Made by a program: the position numbers and the translations under genes
Shown: positions 17,380-24,813 of the stretch, in pieces
Layout of the letters: each line of letters begins with the position of its first letter
Numbering within the stretch: the first letter of the stretch is position 1
Notes under the pieces: model-generated
Seen by the model: the letters and a program-made list of their open reading frames with translations, nothing else
Databases searched by the model: none
Told to the model about the DNA's origin: nothing
Assembly: GCA_028679075.1 (NCBI GenBank)
Contig: JAJRCF010000004.1
Location: forward strand, 1-64,000
Reading direction: 5' to 3'
DNA from: Methanoregula sp.
GTDB taxonomy: Archaea; Halobacteriota; Methanomicrobia; Methanomicrobiales; Methanospirillaceae
DNA: 64,000 nucleotides

Positions 17380-19047
17380 TTACCGCTTGGCTGCAATCCC
17401 TTCCCTCACCAGGTATGAAAGCTTGCTGTGCGTCCGTGCATGATGATCGTACATATTCATCCACCCGTCATAGGTTGGGAGAGTCCAGACATCCCATGTC
17501 TTGGTATAGAAGAGCGGAATAGTTGGAATATCATCAGCAAGGACCTTCTGCATCTCAAAGACGATCTGTTTGCGTTTCGCATCATCCAGCTCTTTGACCT
17601 CGCTTGCGGCAAGGGAATTGAACGCGTCATTATGGTAGCCGATGACGGATGCCTGCGCAGCTACCGTATTCGAACCGGAGAGCGTCTTCGCATCGCTGTA
17701 CCGGGTCCTGAGGTAATCTGCGTCCTGGCCCCAGCCTCCAAACCCGCTGACCAGTAATTCGAAATCCCCCTTCTTCAAGTTGGTATCCCGGGCCTTGCTC
17801 TCGAGTGCCTTGACCTGTATATCAATCCCGGCTTCCTTCAGTCGTTCCTTGATAAGCTCCCCGATCCGCACTTCGGTGCTTGCAAGACTGAGCGCATACG
17901 AGAGTTTCTTTCCGTCCTTGTCACGGATTCCGTCGCCATCAGTATCCTTCCAACCGGCCTCGTCAAGCAGGGTTTTCGCTTTGGCGAGATCCCAGGCATA
18001 TTCGGGCTGATCGGCATTATACCAGATATGGTTATCCGGAAGGATCCCCAGGTTACCCGGTTCACCGGCACCCCGCTGAATCTTATCTACAAGCTCGCTG
18101 CGGTTGATTGCGTAAGCAAATGCCTGCCGGACCCTGACATCCTTGAGCTCAGGATACTTCTTCATGTTGAAGTAGAACTCGTATCCCCAGAAGTCCGGCT
18201 GCTGGACAAGCCGGTATTTCGGATTGTCCTTATATTTATCGAGAATATCCGGCGTGACAGAGGAGAAGTCAATCTCGCCCTGGTCGAATGCAATCAGCTC
18301 GTTGCTGACCGGGATGAACTCAACGGTTTTAACGGCAACCCGCGGTCCCCAGAACCCTTCGTTGGCAACATAGCGGTACGAGCCATGCTCCTTGTTATAT
18401 TCGGCCAGCTTGTAAGGCCCGGTACCGATAACGGCACTCTTATTAAGGAATTTCGCCGGATCCGTTACATTCCGGTAAATATGTTCCGGAATGATACGGT
18501 AGCTGGATATCTTGTACAGGAAGGATGACGCGGGTTCCTTTAAGATGAATTTCACGGTATTGTCGTCGATTACCTTGACACTGTCGATGAGTTCGGTCTC
18601 GATCCCGCCGGAAACAGGGACGTTCTTCATCTCGTATTCTGTTGTGAACTTCACATCGTTTGCCGTGAAGGGGAGATCATCCTGCCATTTGACTCCTTTG
18701 CGGAGGTAGAAGGTATACTCTTTCCCATCTGCGCTGATCTCCCATCTCTCGGCAAGCCAGGGAATAATGCCTTTCTCGTCCCGTTCAAGCAGGCTGTCGA
18801 AGATCATTCCCACTTTAGAAGAGCCCGGTCCCCTTGGGTAGATTGTAAACGGCTGGGGGTACCCGTAATCTCCTCCGGTAAGGTGAACAATTTCGGCCTG
18901 CGTTGCACCCTGGCCTGCACCGGATGTTGCTGCCGAACCTGTACTGGCAGACGTGGTCTGAGAGCTGTTCTGTGATGTGCACCCTGCCAGAACAACCGCC
19001 AGGCAGATAAGTGCAATTACGATTATGATTATACCACTTTTTTTCAT
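17380..19047 (-). CDS. Family 5 extracellular solute-binding lipoprotein (peptide/nickel type)
   Basis: 555 aa. Signal peptide IIIIVIALICLAVVLAGC has lipobox LAGC, followed by a Ser/Thr/Gln/Ala linker of about 35 residues. The mature protein reads as SBP_bac_5: LAERWEISADGKEYTFYLRKGVKWQDD is the family hallmark, then VRQAFAYAINRSELVDK and the DPP-like C-lobe. ATG 19047 follows GGAGAGGAA. It carries the likely ligand choice for the transporter: nickel or nickel chelate, oligopeptide, or another chelate. The adjacent FmdE gene favours a metal, as inference. Confidence 0.92.
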   Translation of the reverse strand: MKKSGIIIIVIALICLAVVLAGCTSQNSSQTTSASTGSAATSGAGQGATQAEIVHLTGGDYGYPQPFTIYPRGPGSSKVGMIFDSLLERDEKGIIPWLAERWEISADGKEYTFYLRKGVKWQDDLPFTANDVKFTTEYEMKNVPVSGGIETELIDSVKVIDDNTVKFILKEPASSFLYKISSYRIIPEHIYRNVTDPAKFLNKSAVIGTGPYKLAEYNKEHGSYRYVANEGFWGPRVAVKTVEFIPVSNELIAFDQGEIDFSSVTPDILDKYKDNPKYRLVQQPDFWGYEFYFNMKKYPELKDVRVRQAFAYAINRSELVDKIQRGAGEPGNLGILPDNHIWYNADQPEYAWDLAKAKTLLDEAGWKDTDGDGIRDKDGKKLSYALSLASTEVRIGELIKERLKEAGIDIQVKALESKARDTNLKKGDFELLVSGFGGWGQDADYLRTRYSDAKTLSGSNTVAAQASVIGYHNDAFNSLAASEVKELDDAKRKQIVFEMQKVLADDIPTIPLFYTKTWDVWTLPTYDGWMNMYDHHARTHSKLSYLVREGIAAKR

Positions 19048-19095
19048 TAGTTCCTCTCCTTGGATTACCTGATACCGAAAACCATTGCCGATGCT

Positions 19096-19752
19096 TCACC
19101 AGCCACGGGTATAATCGCTAAAGCAGGGAATACAGACGAAATTCCCGTTCTCCACTCTTGCACGCGACTCAGCGACCATCTCCCCGCATTTCGAACATTT
19201 CACGGAGTTGAAGAGTCTGGCTTGACCGGGAACTTCCGGCGTCACATGCTTCACGTCAAAGTAGTTTTCCGCAGGTTCCACAAGCATTTTATCGACCTGT
19301 GCCTGCATCATGGTCCGCATGACGGTGACCTCTTCGGGAGTCGCTTTTCCTTCCCTGACTTTCATGCGGAGACTCCTGAATGCCGGCTCTTCATCCTTTT
19401 CCCGGTCTTTCAGGGATATCCTGACAGCATCGTTTGTTGCACGGTTGATGAACGTGTATACGTGCTTGCCGTAATTCCGGAAGATCAGGTTTCCCTTTCC
19501 CATCGTACATCCCGTTACGGCCTGGATGGCATCAACCCCGCAGGCATCGTTCTCCACGATAGCAACCAGTTGTTCGTCAACATCACGTTCAGAACGCAGC
19601 TCTTTGATGGCAATCTTTGCAGCACAATAGCCGAGGGTGAACCCCGGGCAGACATGCCCGTGAAATTTCACTGCTTCAGAAAATGGCATGATGGTGGGTT
19701 CCCGCGAATCCTGGCCACCCTCCGCCATGCCGGAATGAGAATTCATGCACAT
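19096..19752 (-). CDS. FmdE-family protein with C-terminal zinc ribbon (paralogue 1)
   Basis: About 218 aa. The N-terminal FmdE domain has KFHGHVCPGFTLGYCAAKIA and the central VENDACGVDAIQAVTGCTMGKGNL, with conserved His/Cys residues that bind metal in this family. The C-terminus has a four-cysteine ribbon VKCSKCGE..FVCIPC. FmdE co-purifies with formylmethanofuran dehydrogenase in some methanogens, but stand-alone members beside ABC transporters are usually assigned to metal handling. ATG 19752 is listed because a TATA-like sequence lies near 19783-19790; GTG 19761 and ATG 19746 are alternatives. Next gene downstream is the binding lipoprotein. Confidence 0.85.
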   Translation of the reverse strand: MCMNSHSGMAEGGQDSREPTIMPFSEAVKFHGHVCPGFTLGYCAAKIAIKELRSERDVDEQLVAIVENDACGVDAIQAVTGCTMGKGNLIFRNYGKHVYTFINRATNDAVRISLKDREKDEEPAFRSLRMKVREGKATPEEVTVMRTMMQAQVDKMLVEPAENYFDVKHVTPEVPGQARLFNSVKCSKCGEMVAESRARVENGNFVCIPCFSDYTRGW

Positions 19753-19782
19753 TTTTATCACTTTTTTTCTTGATAGTACTAC

Positions 19783-19846
19783 GAAATAAACCTGCTGAAA
19801 AAAATCTTATCTGTTTTTCATTTAACAATAAAAAAAAATCCTATCT
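19783..19846 (-). promoter_or_regulatory. Promoter with direct repeats upstream of FmdE-1 operon
   Basis: Read on the minus strand, a TATA-like TTTATTTC (19783-19790) lies about 27 bp ahead of the FmdE-1 start. Just upstream are two near-identical 15-bp blocks, AAAAAAATCTTATCT (19798-19812) and AAAAAAATCCTATCT (19832-19846) as written on the plus strand, 34 bp apart, about three helical turns. They could be operator sites for the nine-gene transport operon. Confidence 0.4.
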
Positions 19847-19954
19847 TGTATGAAAAATTTGACTGGAATGCGTTTTTTTTACATTAGTGAGATGGCAAGG
19901 ATAACTGTATATGGTTACCGGCAGGAAAACGCGGAACAGAGAGATAAAAAAAAG

Positions 19955-20614
19955 TTAGTGTTTCTTTACTCCCTGCGTTCCCTCAGCACAAGGGATGCAG
20001 AGGCACTTCCCGTCGACAACCCTCGTCTTTGCGTCCGCAACAGACTCGCCGCAGCACGCACAGGTGACCGATTTGAAGATCCGGGCCTTCTTCGGCGCCT
20101 CCATCGTAATCTTCTCAATCTTCATGATTTTGTCGGCAGGCGCATGCAGGAGATCAACGGTGGCCTTGTGCATAAGGGCATGGAACCGCTCTGCTTCCGC
20201 CTCTGTCGCGGTGCCGCCGAAGACCTTCTTTCGCAGGTCCATCATGTCTGCGCTCTCGGTTGTGTCGTTGCGGCGGAATGTTACCCTAACCGCCTTCCCG
20301 TCATTCCGGTTATAAAACGTGAAGGCATGCTTGCCATAGTCATGGATGATGAGGTTTCCCTTGCCGGCCGTTGTACCAGCAATGACCTGGATTGCGTCGA
20401 CCCCGCAGGCATCGGTCTCGCAGATGGCGACAAGGTCCTCGTCCTCGGGGCGTGAAACGCCGAGGGCATCCATAGCAGCAGTTGCCGCACGGTAGCCGGA
20501 TGCAAGGCCCGGGCAGGAATGGCCGTGGAAACGGATGCAGTCATTAAACGTTACAGCCTGCTGGGCACCGGGGGGGTGGTGCCCGTGGTCATGATCATGA
20601 TTATGGTCGTGCAT
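19955..20614 (-). CDS. FmdE-family protein with His-rich N-terminus and zinc ribbon (paralogue 2)
   Basis: 219 aa from ATG 20614 with GGAG 7 nt upstream; the track's start lies inside the previous gene. The N-terminus is a His/Asp tail, MHDHNHDHDHGHH, typical of nickel, zinc or cobalt handling proteins. The FmdE core RFHGHSCPGLASGYRAATAA and ICETDACGVDAIQVIAGTTAGKGNL parallels paralogue 1. The C-terminal ribbon is VTCACCGESVAD..CLCIPC. It follows the FecE-type ATPase with 2 nt between stop and start. The tail suggests metal storage or delivery (inference). Confidence 0.87.
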   Translation of the reverse strand: MHDHNHDHDHGHHPPGAQQAVTFNDCIRFHGHSCPGLASGYRAATAAMDALGVSRPEDEDLVAICETDACGVDAIQVIAGTTAGKGNLIIHDYGKHAFTFYNRNDGKAVRVTFRRNDTTESADMMDLRKKVFGGTATEAEAERFHALMHKATVDLLHAPADKIMKIEKITMEAPKKARIFKSVTCACCGESVADAKTRVVDGKCLCIPCAEGTQGVKKH

Positions 20615-20616
20615 GA

Positions 20617-21399
20617 TTATTCTCCTATTCCGGTTTTGCAGGTGCCGGGGATGACGCACCGGACGCCGCCGAGTTCGCCGATTATGACCGGAAGACCGTA
20701 CACCTTCTCGATGACCAGGGGTGTGACCACCTCGGGCCCGCCATGCATATGTACCCTTCCGTTCTGGAGGAAGATGAACGAATCCGCAAACCTCAGGGCC
20801 TGGTTCAGGTCATGCATGGTCATGACCGCGGCGATCTTATGTTCGCGGGCGATCTCACGGATCGTGGTGAGGATATCCACCTGGTTCTTCAAGTCGAGGT
20901 TGCTTATCGGTTCATCGAGAAGGAGGACCCGTGGTTCCTGCACGAGGGCACGGGCGATGGCAACCTTCTGGAGTTCCCCCCCGCTCATCTCGTCGATATA
21001 ACTGAGGCGGAGATCCTGCATGCCGAGTTTCACGAAGATGGAGTCCACGATGGCAAGATCGCGGGAGGTAACGTCCCAGCCGATATGGGGACGCCGGCCA
21101 AGGAGGACGGCATCGAATGCAGTCAGCCGCCCGGTCTCCACCCGCTGCGGCACGTAACCGACTCTTTTGGCAATCTCCATAGTCCCGAGTTCGAGCAGGT
21201 TCCTGTCATCCAGCAGCACGGACCCTTCCTTGGGCCGGAGGATCCGGTTCAGGCACTTGAGGAGCGTCGTCTTCCCGACACCGTTGGGTCCAAGCACGGC
21301 TACCACCTCGCCTTCCCGTATGGAAAAGCCGATCTCTTTGAGCACATCCTTGTTCCGGTACATGAATTTTAGTTCATTGACACTCAGCATATCTGTCAA
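20617..21399 (-). CDS. FecE/BtuD-type ABC transporter ATP-binding protein
   Basis: 260 aa: Walker A GPNGVGKTT, signature MSGGELQKVAIARA, Walker B VLLLDEPISNLD, and the typical C-terminal GPEVVTPLVIEKVYGLPV of chelate-importer ATPases. The start is TTG 21399, overlapping the stop of the permease remnant (TTGA) with GGGGGT 7 nt upstream; ATG 21390 is an alternative. Its own permease is reduced to 25 codons, so it either serves the intact FecCD permease at 7565 in trans or is an orphan. FmdE paralogue 2 follows immediately. Confidence 0.92.
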   Translation of the reverse strand: MTDMLSVNELKFMYRNKDVLKEIGFSIREGEVVAVLGPNGVGKTTLLKCLNRILRPKEGSVLLDDRNLLELGTMEIAKRVGYVPQRVETGRLTAFDAVLLGRRPHIGWDVTSRDLAIVDSIFVKLGMQDLRLSYIDEMSGGELQKVAIARALVQEPRVLLLDEPISNLDLKNQVDILTTIREIAREHKIAAVMTMHDLNQALRFADSFIFLQNGRVHMHGGPEVVTPLVIEKVYGLPVIIGELGGVRCVIPGTCKTGIGE

Positions 21400-21473
21400 C
21401 GTTTATACCCCCTCAACAGCACGAAGATGAAGACCGGCGCTCCCGTGAACGCGATCATGATGGCGGAGATCAT
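21396..21473 (-). pseudogene. 3' remnant of a FecCD-family permease gene
   Basis: Directly upstream of the FecE-type ATPase, the minus strand encodes MIAFTGAPVFIFVLLRGYKR and a stop that overlaps the ATPase start. This is the C-terminal end of a FecCD permease; the intact copy in this window ends LTAFIGAPLFIWLI. About 25 codons remain and the frame upstream hits stops within 20 codons in AT-rich DNA. The remnant differs from the 7565 gene, so it is not a recent copy. It is too short for the ORF track. Confidence 0.7.
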
Positions 21474-21537
21474 AGTGCGTGCACACGATTTTTCATACGA
21501 TTCTAAAGAATATTAAAATAGCGTATTATTAATTGAT

Positions 21538-21549
21538 GATCATATGATC
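21538..21549. promoter_or_regulatory. Perfect palindrome GATCATATGATC upstream of the fecE unit
   Basis: A 12-bp perfect palindrome in AT-rich DNA, next to TATA-like sequences (AATTAATAATA, TATTTTAATATT on the minus strand), about 65 bp upstream of the permease remnant. It could be an operator for the fecE-fmdE unit. Chance cannot be excluded. Confidence 0.35.
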
Positions 21550-21682
21550 TTTTAGTATTCAGTTCATGAAAATAAGTAAAAATGCGTGTAATGTTTTTCC
21601 TGTTTATGCATCACTCAATCAACCCGTAAAGGGTCCTACCCAACTGTCTCCATAATCTCATAAAAAAATAGTTATGAACAAT

Positions 21683-21772
21683 GAGGGGTCCCCACCCCTC
21701 CCTTCATGGGTGGGGGGGTCCCTGGTGCCGGATCCGGCCCAAAGAAGCGGGAGGGGTGGGTACCCCTCAAGG
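21683..21772. repeat. GC-rich repeat element, copy B
   Basis: About 90 bp that align in the same orientation with 4292-4390. Shared stretches include CCCTGGTGCCGG (CCCTGGCGCCGG in copy A) and GGGAGGGGTGGGTACCCCT. It lies between the fecE unit and atwA, so copies A and B bracket the island as direct repeats about 17.3 kb apart. The rest of the 21480-21834 gap is AT-rich with no gene seen. Confidence 0.7.
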
Positions 21773-21834
21773 ATAAATTTCAAACAATAAACACCGGAGA
21801 ATTCCGGAGAGCCGGCCCCCACTCGTCCCCGGTA

Positions 21835-23430
21835 TCAGTCCCTCTTCTCTTCCTCGGTCACCTGCATAAGGACCTGTGCCGTCGGGCCGATATCGATGAT
21901 CTTCCCGCCCCGCATGAGTGCCAGCCGGTCGCAGATGTCCCGGACAAAGTCCATGTCATGCGAGACGACGATGAAGGTCTCGTCCATCTCGTCGCGGGCA
22001 TTCAGGATCGAGTGTTTCACGTCCTGTTTCGTTATCGGGTCCATGGTGCCGGTCGGCTCATCGAGGATCACGAGGCGCGGCTCGCGGATGAGCACCTGCG
22101 CAAGGGCGACCCGGTGCCGCTCGCCATCCGAGAGTTCCGCTGGCATCCGGTCCAGGATCTCCTTTGATTTTTCTTCCGTGAACCCCGCCATGCAGAGCGT
22201 GACAACCGCTTTCCGGATTGCCAGCTCCTTGGGGAAATCCAGCCCGATCGACTCGGTGAGGTTGTCGATCACCGTGCGGTGGGGGAAGAGGTCGTATTCC
22301 TGGTGCAGGAGCCCGATGTACTCCTTCGCCCGGCCCCGCTGGTCGATGCCGGGTTTTGTCATGTCCACCCAGTCGTCGCCGATAAGGATGTTCATCTCGC
22401 CGCTCGTGGGTTCGATGATACCGGACATGATCTGCGCGAGCGTGGTCTTGCCCGCCCCGCTCTTCCCGATGATGCCGAAGATCTCCTTCTTTGCCACATC
22501 GAACGTGACCATATTTACCGCTTTCACAACGCCACGGTCCACCGAGACATAGCGCTTGGTCACATCCCGGGCAGACAGGATCTTCTCTCCCAGTTCCACG
22601 GGCTCCGTTGATTCGATCTCATGGTAGTCTTTTGCAAACGAGCGGATCACCGTCTTCGGCGAACCGATGGATGCGATTTCACCATCTACCAGTAGCATCG
22701 CACGGTTCGCCATGTCCTCGATCACCTGCGAGAAGTGCGAAGTGACGACCATGCCCATCGTGTTCTTCTTTGCCGCCTCAAGGAGCATGCCGTGCACCAG
22801 CCGGGCAGTCTCCGGGTCGAGGGTTCCCGTGGGTTCATCGGCAAAGAGCATTGCCGGATTCTTCGCCAGTTGTCGTGCAAGCACCACCCGCTGCTTTTCC
22901 CCACCTGAGAGGTCGCGGGCGATATGCATCATCCGGTGCGAGAGCCTGACCTGGTCGATGAGATCGGCAGCCCGGTTGATCGCGTTCTCCTGCGGGTAGT
23001 TGATGTCATCGAGCGCGTGCAGCACGTTCTCGATCACCCGGTCATCGCCATAGAGGGCAAACGTGCGCTGGAACATGATCGCGGTACGGCTCATGACCCG
23101 CGATTTCATGCCATTGCTCTCCTCGTCCCAGAGATCGACATCGACGGCAACAAGGTCTCCGCCGCATTCGGGACATCTCCCTCCGGCCCGGCTCTGTACA
23201 TCCATAAAGGAACACCGGTCGCAGGCCGCCATGTGGTAGACAATGGAGCCTTTGGTCGGCGGTTGTTCTACACCGCGGAGGAGGTGCATGAGCACGCTCT
23301 TCCCGGCCCCGCTCCGCCCGATGACGCCGATGATCTCCCCTTCGGGGATCTCGAACGAGATGTTGTTTAAGACCCGCGTGTCATCGAAGTCCATGCAGAG
23401 GTCGTGTACGCTGATAAAAGGTTGTGGCAT
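21835..23430 (-). CDS. atwA: Methyl-coenzyme M reductase system component A2 (ATPase)
   Basis: 531 aa with two ABC cassettes and no membrane segment. The first has Walker A GRSGAGKSV and signature LSGGEKQRVVLARQ; the second has Walker A GKSGAGKTT, a signature-like LSDGERHRVALAQ, and Walker B LVILDEPTGTMD. A four-cysteine insert, CDRCSFMDVQSRAGGRCPECGG, in the first cassette is diagnostic of component A2, which drives ATP-dependent reductive activation of methyl-CoM reductase in the cytoplasm. It follows the small DUF5320-like gene by 8 nt and probably shares its promoter at 23624-23651. Confidence 0.93.
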   Translation of the reverse strand: MPQPFISVHDLCMDFDDTRVLNNISFEIPEGEIIGVIGRSGAGKSVLMHLLRGVEQPPTKGSIVYHMAACDRCSFMDVQSRAGGRCPECGGDLVAVDVDLWDEESNGMKSRVMSRTAIMFQRTFALYGDDRVIENVLHALDDINYPQENAINRAADLIDQVRLSHRMMHIARDLSGGEKQRVVLARQLAKNPAMLFADEPTGTLDPETARLVHGMLLEAAKKNTMGMVVTSHFSQVIEDMANRAMLLVDGEIASIGSPKTVIRSFAKDYHEIESTEPVELGEKILSARDVTKRYVSVDRGVVKAVNMVTFDVAKKEIFGIIGKSGAGKTTLAQIMSGIIEPTSGEMNILIGDDWVDMTKPGIDQRGRAKEYIGLLHQEYDLFPHRTVIDNLTESIGLDFPKELAIRKAVVTLCMAGFTEEKSKEILDRMPAELSDGERHRVALAQVLIREPRLVILDEPTGTMDPITKQDVKHSILNARDEMDETFIVVSHDMDFVRDICDRLALMRGGKIIDIGPTAQVLMQVTEEEKRD

Positions 23431-23438
23431 GGTCCTGG

Positions 23439-23597
23439 TTACCTCGTCGTGGGTTCGGCAGCATTCCGGTCCCGGGCATGACGGTCCGGATCCTGTTCTT
23501 CCTGCAGGTAACCTGCGGCGCTCTTCCTGCAGGGTCCCCTTCCCCGCCCGATAACCCGGCCCCGTTTCAAAGGTCCGGTCCCGTCATAGTTCGGCAT
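23439..23597 (-). CDS. Small DUF5320-like protein, 52 aa
   Basis: Too short for the ORF track. The protein begins MPNYDGTGPLKRGRVIGRGR followed by GPC, matching the MP(x)(D)GTGP(x)G(x)G...GxG(x)GxC N-terminus of small DUF5320-family proteins of anaerobes, often found near DUF134 regulators and NifX/Mrp proteins. GAGGG lies about 8 nt before ATG 23597. It ends 8 nt before atwA and begins about 25 nt downstream of the predicted transcription start of the 23624-23651 promoter, so it is first gene of the atwA operon. Function unknown; metal or redox association is inferred from neighbours of the family. Confidence 0.7.
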   Translation of the reverse strand: MPNYDGTGPLKRGRVIGRGRGPCRKSAAGYLQEEQDPDRHARDRNAAEPTTR

Positions 23598-23623
23598 AGT
23601 ATTCCCTCACTTCGCAGGGAATT

Positions 23624-23651
23624 ATTACGCATATGAGCATAAAGATTTAAG
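23624..23651 (-). promoter_or_regulatory. Promoter-operator for DUF5320-atwA operon
   Basis: On the minus strand: CTTAAATCTTTATG (TATA region, 23638-23651) directly followed by the near-palindrome TTATGCTCATATGCGTAA, which falls between TATA box and expected start site. The same arrangement is found at 24814-24844 ahead of the DUF134 operon. An occupied site here should block transcription, so a repressor is the simplest reading. Confidence 0.6.
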
Positions 23652-23770
23652 GATCGGGATCGCATGAACGTATGCGGAGCGGGCACCGGCATGCATCTCC
23701 CGGTCACCTTCAGGGTACCGGCATACCGGGCACCCGGCCCGCTAAAAAAGGTATTGCGTTTCTTGTTTCT

Positions 23771-24145
23771 TTATTTCTGGTCAGCAGCATCCCGCGGGCA
23801 TTTCGGGCAGCGGCCCTCGGCAGCTCTTGTGCAGCCGGCCATCTCGATACCCTTGCCGTTGACGAGTGCATCGGCAATTTTCCGGCGGGCTTCGTGCAGG
23901 TCGCGCCACGCGGTCTTGCGGGAGACCCCGAGTTTCTCGGCTGCCTCTTCCTGTTCGAGCCCTTCGAGATCGATGAGCCGGATCAGTTCAACCTCCTCGG
24001 GCTGGAGCGAGATGCCTTTACCCTCTCCTTCACAGCAGCAGGGCTTGTAACACCGCGACTCGGATGTAGTGGCAATGATACGCCTCACGCGTGGCCGTCC
24101 CCGCCGCGGGCATTCGTTCACATCAATGCTCTCATCCGCTGTCAT
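23771..24145 (-). CDS. DUF134 family predicted DNA-binding protein
   Basis: 124 aa. N-terminal PRRGRPRVRRII and a cysteine cluster CYKPCCCEGEG resembling a metal site. These are followed by a sigma-70 region 4-like helix-turn-helix, VELIRLIDLEGLEQEEAAEKLGVSRKTAWRDLHEARRKIADAL. The tail has more cysteines (CTRAAEGRCPKCPR). DUF134 proteins are putative regulators commonly beside NifX-type or DUF5320 genes. As the only obvious DNA-binding protein nearby it is a candidate to bind the two promoter-operators at 23624 and 24814 (inference). It is the last gene of a three-gene minus operon. Confidence 0.88.
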   Translation of the reverse strand: MTADESIDVNECPRRGRPRVRRIIATTSESRCYKPCCCEGEGKGISLQPEEVELIRLIDLEGLEQEEAAEKLGVSRKTAWRDLHEARRKIADALVNGKGIEMAGCTRAAEGRCPKCPRDAADQK

Positions 24146-24210
24146 GGGATTCTCCTGAGTATAGTGTGTAACCTGAAGAGTAATAACATGTATACCGGGT
24201 TTATGACGAT

Positions 24211-24510
24211 TTATTCAGCACCGGAGACCTGATGTTTTGCCTGCACCGGCCGTACCTGCACAAGATACTTCTTGATGATCCGGTATGGCGGGGTTGTATC
24301 CCGGAACTTTTCCATCCGGGCTACCTTATACGGGCAGGAAACGAACGGGCCGTGGTGGATTTTCTGCAAAAAACCTGAGAATGCCGGCCCTGCCGATTCT
24401 TCCATCTGGAAGAACGAACGGAGTTCCCTGACCGTGACCCAGCGTTCAGCCGAACCGGTTGCTTCCATGTACTGCTCCAGCAGTTCAGGGACTTCCGGAT
24501 GTCGGATCAT
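24211..24510 (-). CDS. Hypothetical protein, 99 aa
   Basis: Family not recognised. The N-terminal 60 residues (EVPELLEQYMEATGSAERWVTVRELRSFFQM..FSGFLQKIHHG) look like a winged-helix or small helical DNA-binding fold, and the C-terminus FRDTTPPYRIIKKYLVQVRPV is a beta-rich basic segment. It sits 40 nt after the Cys-rich gene and 65 nt before the DUF134 gene, consistent with co-transcription. Confidence 0.65.
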   Translation of the reverse strand: MIRHPEVPELLEQYMEATGSAERWVTVRELRSFFQMEESAGPAFSGFLQKIHHGPFVSCPYKVARMEKFRDTTPPYRIIKKYLVQVRPVQAKHQVSGAE

Positions 24511-24550
24511 AGCAACTCCTTAACGGGGTTTTAAAAAAAAGTGAGCTGCC

Positions 24551-24781
24551 CTAATGGCACCGGGGGCCGTGGCCGCAGCGGTTGCGGGCTTCTTTTGCGG
24601 CCTCACCGGATCCGCAGCAGCAGGAATCGCCGAATTTCAGGTCAGACGTGCAGGCATCCCGGTGGCTGGGAGAACCCGGAATTTCCTCGTGCTGCTCGCC
24701 GCAGGCGCAGGTATGCAGGGGGGTGGATTTCTTATCGTTGCCGGCTTTTCTGGTATCGCTGGATTGTGTAGTATCTGGCAT
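24551..24781 (-). CDS. Small Cys/His-rich protein, 76 aa
   Basis: Hydrophilic protein with nine cysteines and several histidines in clusters: LHTCACGEQH, GDSCCCGSGE and the C-terminal RCGHGPRCH. This pattern suggests binding of a metal or Fe-S cluster. ATG 24781 has GGTGA just upstream. It is first gene of the operon with the 99-aa protein and DUF134, and its promoter carries the same operator as the atwA operon. Family not recognised. Confidence 0.6.
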   Translation of the reverse strand: MPDTTQSSDTRKAGNDKKSTPLHTCACGEQHEEIPGSPSHRDACTSDLKFGDSCCCGSGEAAKEARNRCGHGPRCH

Positions 24782-24793
24782 TTGTTCACCAAC

Positions 24794-24810
24794 CGTACGG
24801 CGGCCGTACG
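24794..24810. promoter_or_regulatory. Perfect inverted repeat in the 5' leader of the Cys-rich gene
   Basis: CGTACGGC-G-GCCGTACG, eight paired bases around one centre base, lies between the predicted transcription start (about 24812) and the ATG at 24781. With a one-base loop it is better read as a protein-binding site on DNA than as an RNA hairpin. Confidence 0.5.
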
Positions 24811-24813
24811 ATA

